Shown: positions 1 to 6,450 of the stretch, piece by piece
How the letters are laid out: each line of letters begins with the position of its first letter
How positions within the stretch are numbered: position 1 is the first letter of the stretch
NCBI GenBank assembly: GCA_002490705.1
Contig: DKUO01000026.1
Location: 53,399 to 69,085 of the forward strand
Length of the DNA: 15,687 bases
DNA from: Lachnospiraceae bacterium UBA7202
GTDB taxonomy: Bacteria > Bacillota > Clostridia > Lachnospirales > Lachnospiraceae
Direction: 5' to 3'
The notes under the pieces: model-generated
Databases searched by the model: none
What the model was told of the DNA's origin: nothing
What the model saw: the letters and a program-made list of their open reading frames with translations, nothing else
Program-made: the position numbers and the translations under genes

Positions 1-39
1 AAAAACCTGTAACAAATTATAACACAGAATAAATTGGGC

Positions 40-65
40 AGAAAGAATTGATTGAAATTCTTTCT
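40..65. repeat. AT-rich hairpin, possible terminator of a gene left of the window
   Basis: AGAAAGAATT (40-49) and AATTCTTTCT (56-65) are perfect 10-base arms around a 6-base loop. A T-rich but broken stretch follows on the plus strand. It could end transcription arriving from outside the window. The low GC of the stem makes this weak. No other gene is visible in 1-110. Confidence 0.35.
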
Positions 66-110
66 TAATTTCTCCGAAAATTCATTTAGGAAAGGAAGGG
101 TTAATTAGAT

Positions 111-350
111 ATGAGATTCGTGTATTCAGAATACAATATGTAACACAACAGTGTTGATATAGCCACCTTTGACGGCTATATCCTACGAATTGACTGTAAT
201 GTAGCGGAGGATGGGTTACGAACTACTCCCGGCTCTCAATGTGCGTTAGATGCTCTGACAATAGATGAAGCGCTTGAGTATGCACGATTAGCACTTGATG
301 GTAACTTACAAATATGGGTTGATGCAAAAGACAGCCTTGAACTGTGGTAA
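111..350 (+). pseudogene. DUF6061-like small protein, broken by an in-frame TAA at codon 11
   Basis: ATG at 111 follows a GGAAGGG ribosome site at 94-100. It opens a frame MRFVYSEYNM that meets TAA at 141-143 and then continues in the same frame for 68 codons to a TAA at 348-350. The continuation reads TFDGYILRIDC, later LDALTIDEALEYARLALDGN and LQIWVDAKDSLELW. The order (YNM, a beta-hairpin ending in a D/K-C, then a DxxxEYxxLALxGxLQ segment) matches my recollection of DUF6061. It also matches the intact paralogue in this window at 14020-14391, which has YNMDNGYVEVYYSDGNILQL and PIEYVAMALSGELQAY. The full length, about 79 codons, fits the family. I read it as a family member killed by a single nonsense change; a sequencing error is the alternative. 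The function of DUF6061 is unknown, and such genes often sit on clostridial mobile elements. Confidence 0.6.
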
Positions 351-354
351 TTTT

Positions 355-378
355 AATTCCCTCGAATTCGGGGGAATT
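355..378. other. hairpin between the DUF6061-like relic and the phosphatase gene
   Basis: AATTCCC (355-361) pairs with GGGAATT (372-378), with an internal palindrome CGAATTCG at 363-370. It lies exactly where two convergent genes end, so a terminator role is plausible. Neither side has a real U-tract, which lowers confidence. Confidence 0.35.
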
Positions 379-1054
379 AGTTTGCCTCATCATATGGCAA
401 GATCAGCCAATCACCCGTTTCGGTCACACGATAAAACTTACCGCTATCAATGTCTAACTTAATAACAGGAATAGTGCCGCTATCCAATACCGTTCCATCA
501 ATATAATAATGACTTTCTCCATCATAATAGATATCATGGAAATTTTGTTCTCCTGAAATCACTCCTGTGCCTATGTGTCCGGCAACAATATTCATATAAA
601 ATTTTCCTGTTTGAGCAGGATATTTTTCTGTGAAAGTATAATCATCCGTTCCCCATTCCCATAAATCATCGGCTTCTTCATCAACTCCTGCATGAACAAA
701 TATGGTATCTCCTTCCACATAATATCTCCGTAGATTTTGCATCCATAAAATGTACTTATCATCGCTGTCATCATTGTCAACGCCCGAACCGAAAAATCGG
801 TCTTCCCCAATAGGCCATCTCCCATCAATTGCCATGTCCTCATGATTGCCAGCAAGGACAATTATTTTATCAGAACCATATTTGCGTTCCAATTCTATAA
901 TTCTATCCAGCACACCATAGCTGTCTTGTCCTCCATGTATGTAGTCCCCACAAAGAACAAGTTTATTATCTTCCGATAAATTAACAAGGTTCAATGCCTC
1001 ATCAAATAATTGCAGACATCCGTGAATATCACTCATTGCATATACGAAACTCAT
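377..1054 (-). CDS. metallophosphoesterase (PPP-type, calcineurin-like phosphatase)
   Basis: The 225-aa product is a predicted cytoplasmic two-metal phosphoesterase. The metal-binding motifs appear in family order: SDIHG near residue 8, GDYIHGG near 36, GNHED near 69, FVHAG near 118 and GHIGTG near 157. The second block is odd. PPP-family enzymes usually have GDxVDRG, where the Arg contacts phosphate, and here it reads GDYIHGG, so Asp and Arg are replaced by His and Gly. I place the start at 1054 rather than an upstream ATG at 1084 because a GGGAGGA ribosome site lies 7 bases before it and SFVYAMSDIHG is the natural N-terminus. It is the last gene of the operon beginning at 4013 and follows the broken ATPase gene. 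The substrate could be a phosphoprotein or a diadenosine polyphosphate; the sequence does not decide. Confidence 0.85.
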   Translation of the reverse strand: MSFVYAMSDIHGCLQLFDEALNLVNLSEDNKLVLCGDYIHGGQDSYGVLDRIIELERKYGSDKIIVLAGNHEDMAIDGRWPIGEDRFFGSGVDNDDSDDKYILWMQNLRRYYVEGDTIFVHAGVDEEADDLWEWGTDDYTFTEKYPAQTGKFYMNIVAGHIGTGVISGEQNFHDIYYDGESHYYIDGTVLDSGTIPVIKLDIDSGKFYRVTETGDWLILPYDEAN

Positions 1055-1090
1055 TTTATTTCCTCCCTTGTAGACCCAAATCAATCTAAG

Positions 1091-2462
1091 CTATGCAAAA
1101 CCAATCTGTTTCTTTTTATATTGTTTATTTAAATCCGATTCTGGTATGTCTCTCTCCTCAATAGTCGTAATAAGCTTTTTTGTAAGTTTTGATTCATCTA
1201 GCTGTACTATTCGTTCGGCAAGATTCATTTCTGCCTCCTCTAATATCTTCCGTACAAAACGTCCGTTCCCAAAATCTTTGTCGTCTCTTACGCTTTCATA
1301 AATATTTTTCAGCTTTTCCATTGCAGCATCCGTAATAATCATTTGTTTCCTTGAAAGCATGAGTTTTGTAATATCACAAAGTTTATCTGCAGAATAGTCT
1401 TCAAATTCCACATGAAACGCAATTCTCGATGCCATACCCGGATTTCTTTCAAGAAATTGCTTCATTTGATCCGGATAACCGGCAAAAATAACAATCACAT
1501 CATCCCTGTGGTTTTCCATTTCTTGAGCAAGGGTATTAATTGCCTCATCTCCGAAACCATTTTCATAATTATCGCAAAGGGAATAGGCTTCATCGATAAA
1601 GAGAACGCCGCCCTGTACCTCCTTAAATTTTTTCTTGACAAGCGAAGCTGTAGCACCTACATGGTCGCCGACAAGATCCGCTCTCCCTGCTTCTACAAAG
1701 TTTCCTGATTGCAGAACTTTTTCATCCTTCATGATTTCGGCAAACAGCCTTGCAACGGTTGTCTTGGCCGTTCCTGGATTTCCGGTAAACACCATATGTA
1801 AAGAGAGGTTTTCTTTGCGAACACCTTTATACATACAGACTTTCTTTAGCTTGAAGCTGGCAATTGTTTTATTAATAATTGTTTTCGCGGAAGAAAGACC
1901 TATCATTTCATTAAACTCTTTTCGGGCGGTGCTGATCTTTCTGTCACTCTTAAGGCCTTCTTCCATTATACTTATATCATCCTTTACAATCAAAAAGAAC
2001 TCTTTTCTTCGTATATTCTTCGCATTTCCCCTGACAGCAAGCAGCCTTACAGATTGATTTTGCATAGCGCATTCTATCAAATTACGCACATATCTGTTTT
2101 CATCCAGCTGATAAAATATTCCCTTCTTCTGGCCTCAAGCAAATAATCATAAAACTGGTACATTGAAATTTCATGCGGTTCTTCCTTCACCTTTTTATAC
2201 AAAATATTGCATTTAACATTTCAAGAATATATTCATAAGCATCATGAAATAACTACTTCTTCTCATCATAAGAAAATGCAGCTAAGGTCACTTCTGCTTC
2301 CTCTCTGTATGCAAAATAACATATTCCATTCTTCATATTTTGGTACATATAATTATTCATTGCAGCGACAGGATTTTGATAGGCATATTCCCTGAGCTTA
2401 ATCTTAGCTTTTTCGCTGATCTGTTCTGAATTTATTTTAAGCACAAATTCAAAATACCACAT
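1091..2462 (-). pseudogene. AAA+ ATPase, CbbX/SpoVK type, broken by one stop and two frameshifts
   Basis: Three frames of one gene can be stitched together. ATG at 2462 (GGAGGA 7 bases upstream) starts MWYFEFVLKINSEQ and reaches TAG at 2253-2255. The same frame continues LFHDAYEYILEMLNAIFCIK until an A5 run (plus strand 2192-2196). The next frame continues KVKEEPHEISMYQFYDYLLE to about 2121-2136. The third frame continues QKKGIFYQLDENRYVRNL into a long open C-terminal part ending at 1091. That part holds the ATPase core: Walker A GNPGTAKTT, Walker B VLFIDEA, a sensor-1 segment IVIFAGYPDQM, and NPGMASRI with a candidate arginine finger. Repaired length would be about 456 aa. An internal GTG at 2089 could still give a 332-aa ATPase without the N-terminal domain. 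It sits between the 188-aa gene and the phosphatase gene. The partner remodelled by the ATPase is unknown. Confidence 0.75.
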
Positions 2463-2486
2463 GATTTTATCCTCCATTAGCAAATC

Positions 2487-3053
2487 CTACCAAAGATTAT
2501 ACCTTTGATTATCTACATAACCGTTTTCTCGCAATTCTTTTAGATATTCAATAGCCACATCTGCTTTCCATGTATTTTTTGCCAGCATCATAAGCGGAAT
2601 GTGACAATCTATAAAATGGGTAAGCGGAATATCGAACAATTGCTTTCCGCTTTCCTCCATATAATGCTCTATCATATGTTCTTCTAAAATAAGCTCATAT
2701 GCCAAATCAAAGCTTTCTTCATCAACCCAAAATCTACCCAACGCATTTCCACGGTACAGATATTGATTAGCCACGTTGGATAAGCGGACGAATTGACCCA
2801 CATTTCCACTGTTAATAATAATGGGTGAGGGGAAAATAAGGGCTCGTACCGCTTTATCTTCGACACATATACTCATCTGAAGCGACAGGTAAGGCACTAT
2901 AGGGCTGTGCATCTCTATAAAGAGATGCCAGTCCTTCGCCCGAAGTATGGATACAACAGTACCTGAATGCGCAGGTTTCATTATTTCAAATCCTAATTTA
3001 CGTGATTTTGCAGTGACGATTTTATTAATCAAAAATTTATTTTCATTTTTCAT
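2487..3053 (-). CDS. hypothetical protein, possibly YbjN-like fold
   Basis: The 188-aa protein has no signal peptide or membrane segment. The first half looks like alternating beta strands (GTVVSILRAKDWHLFIEMH, then VPYLSLQMSICVED). The second half is mostly helical: SNVANQYLYRGNALGRFWVD, then DLAYELILEEHMIEHY and FDIPLTHFIDCHIPLMMLAK. This strand-then-helix layout with a YRG..LGRFWVDEE segment resembles YbjN/type III chaperone-like proteins, but I rate that as a guess. The gene lies 15 bases after the 314-aa gene and 24 bases before the ATPase start, so it belongs to the operon. The ribosome site (GGATGGGTG) is weak. The tight link suggests a partner or adaptor of the ATPase. Confidence 0.65.
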   Translation of the reverse strand: MKNENKFLINKIVTAKSRKLGFEIMKPAHSGTVVSILRAKDWHLFIEMHSPIVPYLSLQMSICVEDKAVRALIFPSPIIINSGNVGQFVRLSNVANQYLYRGNALGRFWVDEESFDLAYELILEEHMIEHYMEESGKQLFDIPLTHFIDCHIPLMMLAKNTWKADVAIEYLKELRENGYVDNQRYNLW

Positions 3054-3068
3054 GTATCACCCATCCAA

Positions 3069-4013
3069 TCATATGAATTTTGAGGCTTTCTTTTTAAGCG
3101 CCTCAATCATTCTGCGACTTCTTTTTTCGATAATCTGCCAGCTATTCTTGAAAAATTCATCAAAGTCCTGTACTTGAGGGTATTCCCATGAGTGCCCTTT
3201 ACATAGTAAAATCGGTTGATTACTTGCATCAACGAAATCTTGAAGAAAGTTTTTCTGGATAAAATCTCTCCAGCCGTCAAAGGAATTCAACCAGTTATAA
3301 CAACTAACAACCTCTCGTTCGCAGTGCAGCAGTTGCATTATTTTTACCTCAGAACTTTTAAGGAAATCTGTAAAACCATTTTGGGCAGCTCTGGCATCAT
3401 AGTATTCTTTGATTTTCGTTAACGTCAAATCAAAATAGTCATGAGTACCATAATAGCCGCTTCTGGCAATGTTGAACCCACAACAAACAGGAAGATAATT
3501 TCCTAGAGTATGATAGGCAGCAATAAGATTTGCTAAATCTTCGCTTTCGTTAAGTAGCTTTCTAAATACCGGATCTGTCTCATAAAGTTCGATACACATT
3601 TTGTTGGAAGCCCTTTTTACACCATATTTTTTAAATACTTCCGGCATTTTTCTTCCTATATAGCTATTCAAAGTAGTTTGGATGCTTATCATAGCATCTG
3701 AGTAAATCCAGCCGTTACTATTCATCATATATTCGCTCTTCAGTTCCTTAATCTCAGGCCATAAGAGCGAATAGATGTTCTGCAAGAGTTTACTCTCCGA
3801 ATCAGGATCCCCTATTTTACCATATAACTGATAATTCTTTTCCATCACAGATAGAGCTATCGGATATATTTCTTTCCCATCAGGTTTCGGAGAACGATAG
3901 ATAAAATATTTTTCGTAACCTTTTTTCGCCTGATACTCCTTACTTTCTGTACAATCATCTGTAAAATCATAGTGCAATGGATCGTTCTGTAAATAATCTG
4001 TAATATTTTTCAT
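3069..4013 (-). CDS. hypothetical protein, first gene of a four-gene operon
   Basis: I do not recognise a characterised domain in this 314-aa protein. It looks soluble and mostly helical. A distinctive central stretch reads YHTLGNYLPVCCGFNIARSG followed by YYGTHDYFDLTLTKIKEYYD, a pattern I associate with uncharacterised clostridial proteins. The C-terminus is basic (EKRSRRMIEALKKKASK). The start at 4013 is supported by GGTAGG about 9 bases upstream and by a strong promoter at 4074-4102. It leads the operon that continues with the 188-aa gene, the damaged AAA+ ATPase and the phosphatase. The reading frame is intact, unlike the ATPase gene downstream. Confidence 0.6.
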   Translation of the reverse strand: MKNITDYLQNDPLHYDFTDDCTESKEYQAKKGYEKYFIYRSPKPDGKEIYPIALSVMEKNYQLYGKIGDPDSESKLLQNIYSLLWPEIKELKSEYMMNSNGWIYSDAMISIQTTLNSYIGRKMPEVFKKYGVKRASNKMCIELYETDPVFRKLLNESEDLANLIAAYHTLGNYLPVCCGFNIARSGYYGTHDYFDLTLTKIKEYYDARAAQNGFTDFLKSSEVKIMQLLHCEREVVSCYNWLNSFDGWRDFIQKNFLQDFVDASNQPILLCKGHSWEYPQVQDFDEFFKNSWQIIEKRSRRMIEALKKKASKFI

Positions 4014-4044
4014 AATGCATTCCTACCTTTCATTTGTATTTACT

Positions 4045-4132
4045 CACAAGGTGTCTCACATCTGTTACTTTACATGATACTCCGCTTTGATATACTTGTC
4101 AAGGTATTTATCAAAATATTTTACACCTTGTG
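4045..4132. promoter_or_regulatory. three CACAAGGTGT-like boxes across the divergent promoters
   Basis: CACAAGGTGT occurs at 4045-4054, and its exact reverse complement ACACCTTGTG at 4123-4132. A third, weaker copy GTCAAGGTAT lies at 4098-4107. The right box is itself a dyad (ACAC-CTT-GTGT, 4123-4133) and overlaps the plus-strand -35. The middle one overlaps the minus-strand -35, and the left one lies just downstream of the minus-strand start. The arrangement fits operators for one regulator acting on both promoters. Confidence 0.45.
4074..4102 (-). promoter_or_regulatory. sigma-A promoter of the phosphatase/ATPase operon
   Basis: On the minus strand TTGACA (plus 4097-4102) and TATCAT (plus 4074-4079) are separated by exactly 17 bases. 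The expected start is near 4067, leaving a leader of about 54 bases before the gene starting at 4013. This is a near-consensus housekeeping promoter. Confidence 0.75.
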
Positions 4133-4156
4133 TTTTAACTTCCCAGGTTGTATAAT
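4128..4156 (+). promoter_or_regulatory. promoter of the plus-strand gene at 4191
   Basis: TTGTGT (4128-4133) and a perfect TATAAT (4151-4156) are 17 bases apart. The expected start near 4163 leaves only about 7 bases before the ATG at 4170, which argues that translation begins at the ATG at 4191. Confidence 0.65.
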
Positions 4157-4190
4157 ATTTATATCATAGATGAAAGGGCAAGGTAAAATT

Positions 4191-4685
4191 ATGTATATAT
4201 ATGACTTAGATGTTTCAATGTCTGACAAGGAGCTTGTATTTGACAAAAAGCTTATGGAAGCGATAAAACAAGCTATCAATATAGCAAATTCTTCGTTTTC
4301 TGCGATAAGATATAATCGAAAAATTGAATTAGTAGAAACAATTAATAACACAAATATTCATTTGCGGATGACATCACGTGACCCAATAAATGCAACTCGT
4401 TCTCTTTCAAGTCTCTCTCGCGCACTTGTGCGAAATGAAAAAGGAAAAAATTCAGGCCTTCTTGAAGGGCACATTATTAATGGCTGTGTATTTAATACAA
4501 AGCTCCTGAACCAAACAACTTCCTTCATCAGCAATTTAAATCCAACAGAAATTGTGCAAGAAGTAGTTGCAATAGTACTTGGTCAAAAATTTTTAAATGA
4601 TAAAGAACGAATACTCGCAAAAGAAGCAAGTGATAAAATACGAGATGTTGTGATAGAATATGTTAATAAAAAGAACGAGGTATAA
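4191..4685 (+). CDS. hypothetical protein of 164 aa
   Basis: I do not recognise this protein. It starts MYIYDLDVSMSDKEL and is soluble and helical. It has a central polar segment (MTSRDPINATRSLSSLSRAL), then SGLLEGHIINGCVFNTKLLN, and a charged, helical C-terminus. No membrane segment or HTH is evident. An upstream ATG at 4170 would add 7 residues, but it lies only about 7 bases after the predicted transcription start. ATG 4191 has GAAAGGG and AAGG upstream and is preferred. The gene is divergent from the four-gene operon, shares its putative operator region, and is followed by a strong terminator, so it is a monocistronic unit. Confidence 0.65.
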   Translation: MYIYDLDVSMSDKELVFDKKLMEAIKQAINIANSSFSAIRYNRKIELVETINNTNIHLRMTSRDPINATRSLSSLSRALVRNEKGKNSGLLEGHIINGCVFNTKLLNQTTSFISNLNPTEIVQEVVAIVLGQKFLNDKERILAKEASDKIRDVVIEYVNKKNEV

Positions 4686-4731
4686 AAGAAGATCATTGTA
4701 CTTGCTGTTATTAATGAGCATATTCTTATTT

Positions 4732-4768
4732 AGAGGGGCGATTATCTTGCCCCTCTCTCTTTATTTTT
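4732..4768 (+). terminator. rho-independent terminator
   Basis: AGAGGGGC (4732-4739) and GCCCCTCT (4749-4756) form a perfect GC-rich 8-bp stem with a 9-base loop, followed by a T-rich tract ending at 4768. It terminates the gene ending at 4685. The T-tract touches the left end of the IS256-type element exactly. Confidence 0.85.
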
Positions 4769-4794
4769 GAGAGTGTAATATAAAGTGCGGAATT
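4769..4794 (+). repeat. left terminal inverted repeat of the IS256-type element
   Basis: The repeat starts GAGAGTGTAATATAAAGTGC. Compared with the reverse complement of the right end it matches at 18 of 26 positions by my count, including an unbroken TAAAGTG core. Confidence 0.7.
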
Positions 4795-4819
4795 CTAAGA
4801 GAAAGGATTGAAAGGATTT

Positions 4820-6065
4820 ATGAGTACAGAACTTATAGCACCTAGAAAGAACAAAAGAAGTAATGCCAGTATGGCAATCGCACAGGCAATCATTAATGAA
4901 TATCAGCCAAGAAATGCGGAGGAAATGCAGGATGCACTAAAAGATATTTTTGATCCCACGTTTGAAGCAATGCTTCAAGGAGAAATGGATTCTCATCTTG
5001 GTTATGAAAGCAATGATCATGGACCGAAAAGCACCAGCAACCGGCGTAACGGATATATAAACAAGACCATAAAAATCAACTTACGGAGACATATCGGTGG
5101 AAGTTCCGCGCGATAGAGACGCCTCTTTTGAGCCTCAGGCAATTCCTAAGCATACCAGGGATGTGAGCGGTATTGAAGACAAAGTTTTATCTATGTATGC
5201 AAAAGGAATGATCCAGCGTGATATTGCCGGTACCATCGAAGATATTTTTGGATTTGAAATTTCCCATGATACGATTTCAAACATTACAGACCGTGTAATT
5301 GATACCGCAAATGAGTGGCAAAACCGTCCCCCTGAAGAAATTTTACACGTTTTTGTTTGTTGACTGTCTGTATGTTTCCATCCGGAAAGAAATGGAAACC
5401 AAAAACTATGCTGTATATATAATTCTGGGATATGATGTAAACGGCATAAAGGATATCCTGGGCATCTGGATAGGCGAGTCAGAGGGTAAGCACTACTGGA
5501 TGCAGATATTCGACGAAATTAAAGCACGCGGCGTGGAGAATATACTTTTTATCAGTATGGATGGTGTATCCGGATTAGAAGAAGGGGCAAAATCCATTTT
5601 CAAAGATACTGTTGTACAGCGGTGCATTGTCCATCTGATCCGTAATTCCATTAAGTACTTACCATCTAAAGATTATAAGGCTTATACCGCGCAGCTTAAG
5701 AAAGTTTACGGAACTTCCAGCCTGAAAGCCGCCGAAGCAGAATTTGAACGTTTTAAACAGGCATGGGGAAGTATCCGGGAGCTGTCGATGTCTGGGTTCG
5801 CAGCTGGTCACATGTGGAGTAGCTTTTCAATTATGGAAGCGCTGTCAGAAAGGTTATGTACACGACAAATGCCATAGAAGCTGTAAACTCCAGTTTTCGA
5901 AAGGTTACAAAGAAAGGCTCTTTCCCAAGCGAAGAGGCTGTCAGGAAAGCCTTATATCTGCGTATTACAGAGCTTTATAAGAAATGGAATGGACACCCGG
6001 TTCTAACTGGGCAATGGTTAGGAACCAGCTCTCCACTGATGATAAAATACAGGCACGAATTATGA
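4820..6065 (+). pseudogene. IS256-family transposase, three frameshifts and one nonsense codon
   Basis: Pieces in family order: STELIAPRKNKRS and the DPTFEAMLQGEMDSHLGY segment (frame from ATG 4820); VEVPRDRDASFEPQAIPKHT (new frame from about 5079); FVDCLYVSIRKEM and ISMDGVSGLEEG (new frame from about 5328); then YPGAVDVWVRSWSHVE and VMYTTNAIEAVNSSFRKVTK (new frame from about 5765). Lesions: a shift near 5073-5081, a shift in the C5 run at 5328-5332, a shift near the G4 at 5764-5767, and TAG at 5820-5822 where the repaired frame is otherwise open. The DDE residues are all still encoded (Asp in FVDCL, Asp in SMDG, Glu in NAIEAV). Repaired length, about 410 aa, is normal for the family. A TTG at 4808 is an alternative start. 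IS256 members do not normally need frameshifting, so this is decay. Confidence 0.85.
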
Positions 6066-6091
6066 AATATGAGAATTATTAGGAGGACGGC

Positions 6092-6343
6092 ACGAATAAG
6101 TACAATGACTATTTTCCGGAACAGGAACATATCTCCGACGAAGTAACTATGAATGAATTTATTTCTGAGGCTATGAGAACAGACATACAATTTAAGACTC
6201 TGGCAGAGGAACTCCAGTATCAGAGGACCTCAAGAATCACCCTTATGAATGAACTTCTTACCTGCTATCAATATCTTAAGGAGCATGATATGTTATGGTC
6301 ATATGAAGATTATCGCAATAGTGAAGAATTGCCATTTGACTAA
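6092..6343 (+). pseudogene. small second gene of the IS element, start codon probably ATG changed to ACG
   Basis: An open frame of 83 codons begins 5 bases after a perfect AGGAGG at 6081-6086, but the codon in the start position is ACG (6092-6094). Reading from it gives an acidic, soluble protein: NKYNDYFPEQEHISDEVT, then MNEFISEAMRTDIQFKTLAE and NELLTCYQYLKEHDMLWSYE. An internal ATG at 6149 could give 64 aa but lacks a good ribosome site. It follows the transposase by 26 bases and lies inside the right inverted repeat, so it travels with the element. I do not recognise the family. The loss of the start matches the decay of the transposase. Confidence 0.5.
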
Positions 6344-6350
6344 CGTGAAA

Positions 6351-6375
6351 ATGGAGGTCGATTTCTGACCTCCAT
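6351..6375 (-). terminator. perfect hairpin near the right IS end
   Basis: ATGGAGGTC (6351-6359) and GACCTCCAT (6367-6375) form a 9-bp stem with a 7-base loop. On the minus strand it is followed by TTTTC, so it may stop transcription leaving the AraC-GNAT gene into the element. On the plus strand A residues follow, so it is a poor terminator there. Confidence 0.5.
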
Positions 6376-6389
6376 AAAAAATCAAATAA

Positions 6390-6415
6390 ATTTACACACT
6401 TTACTTGACAAACTC
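6390..6415 (-). repeat. right terminal inverted repeat of the IS256-type element
   Basis: Read inward on the minus strand from 6415 it begins GAGTTTGTCAAGTAAAGTGT, sharing GAG, TGT and TAAAGTG in register with the left end. Confidence 0.7.
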
Positions 6416-6450
6416 AGGAAAGTTAAGACAGTTAGTAGACAAATGGGAAT

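Larger units (their letters stand above)
4769..6415 (+). mobile_element. degenerate IS256-family insertion sequence
   Basis: The element is bounded by imperfect inverted repeats at 4769-4794 and 6390-6415 and encloses an IS256-type DDE transposase plus a small downstream gene. At about 1.65 kb it is longer than a typical IS256 member because of the extra gene at 6092-6343. I see no target-site duplication: the flanks TTATTTTT and AGGAAAGT do not match. That implies an old insertion or later rearrangement. With the transposase broken in four places the copy should not move by itself. Confidence 0.8.

Noticed and set aside
111..350. Stop-codon readthrough or recoding of the TAA/TAG codons in the DUF6061-like, ATPase and transposase genes
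   Set aside because: Two of the three genes also have frameshifts, and intact genes in the window use TAA, TAG and TGA as ordinary stops.
1412..2057. Plus-strand frames opposite the AAA+ ATPase
   Set aside because: The minus strand carries Walker A, Walker B and arginine-finger motifs; the plus frames carry none.
4191..4685. Toxin-antitoxin pair at the divergent locus
   Set aside because: No small partner gene overlaps or abuts the 164-aa gene, and no toxin motif is visible.
5097..5877. Programmed frameshifting in the IS transposase
   Set aside because: IS256 transposases are normally one frame, and here there are three shifts plus a stop codon, so decay is the simpler explanation.
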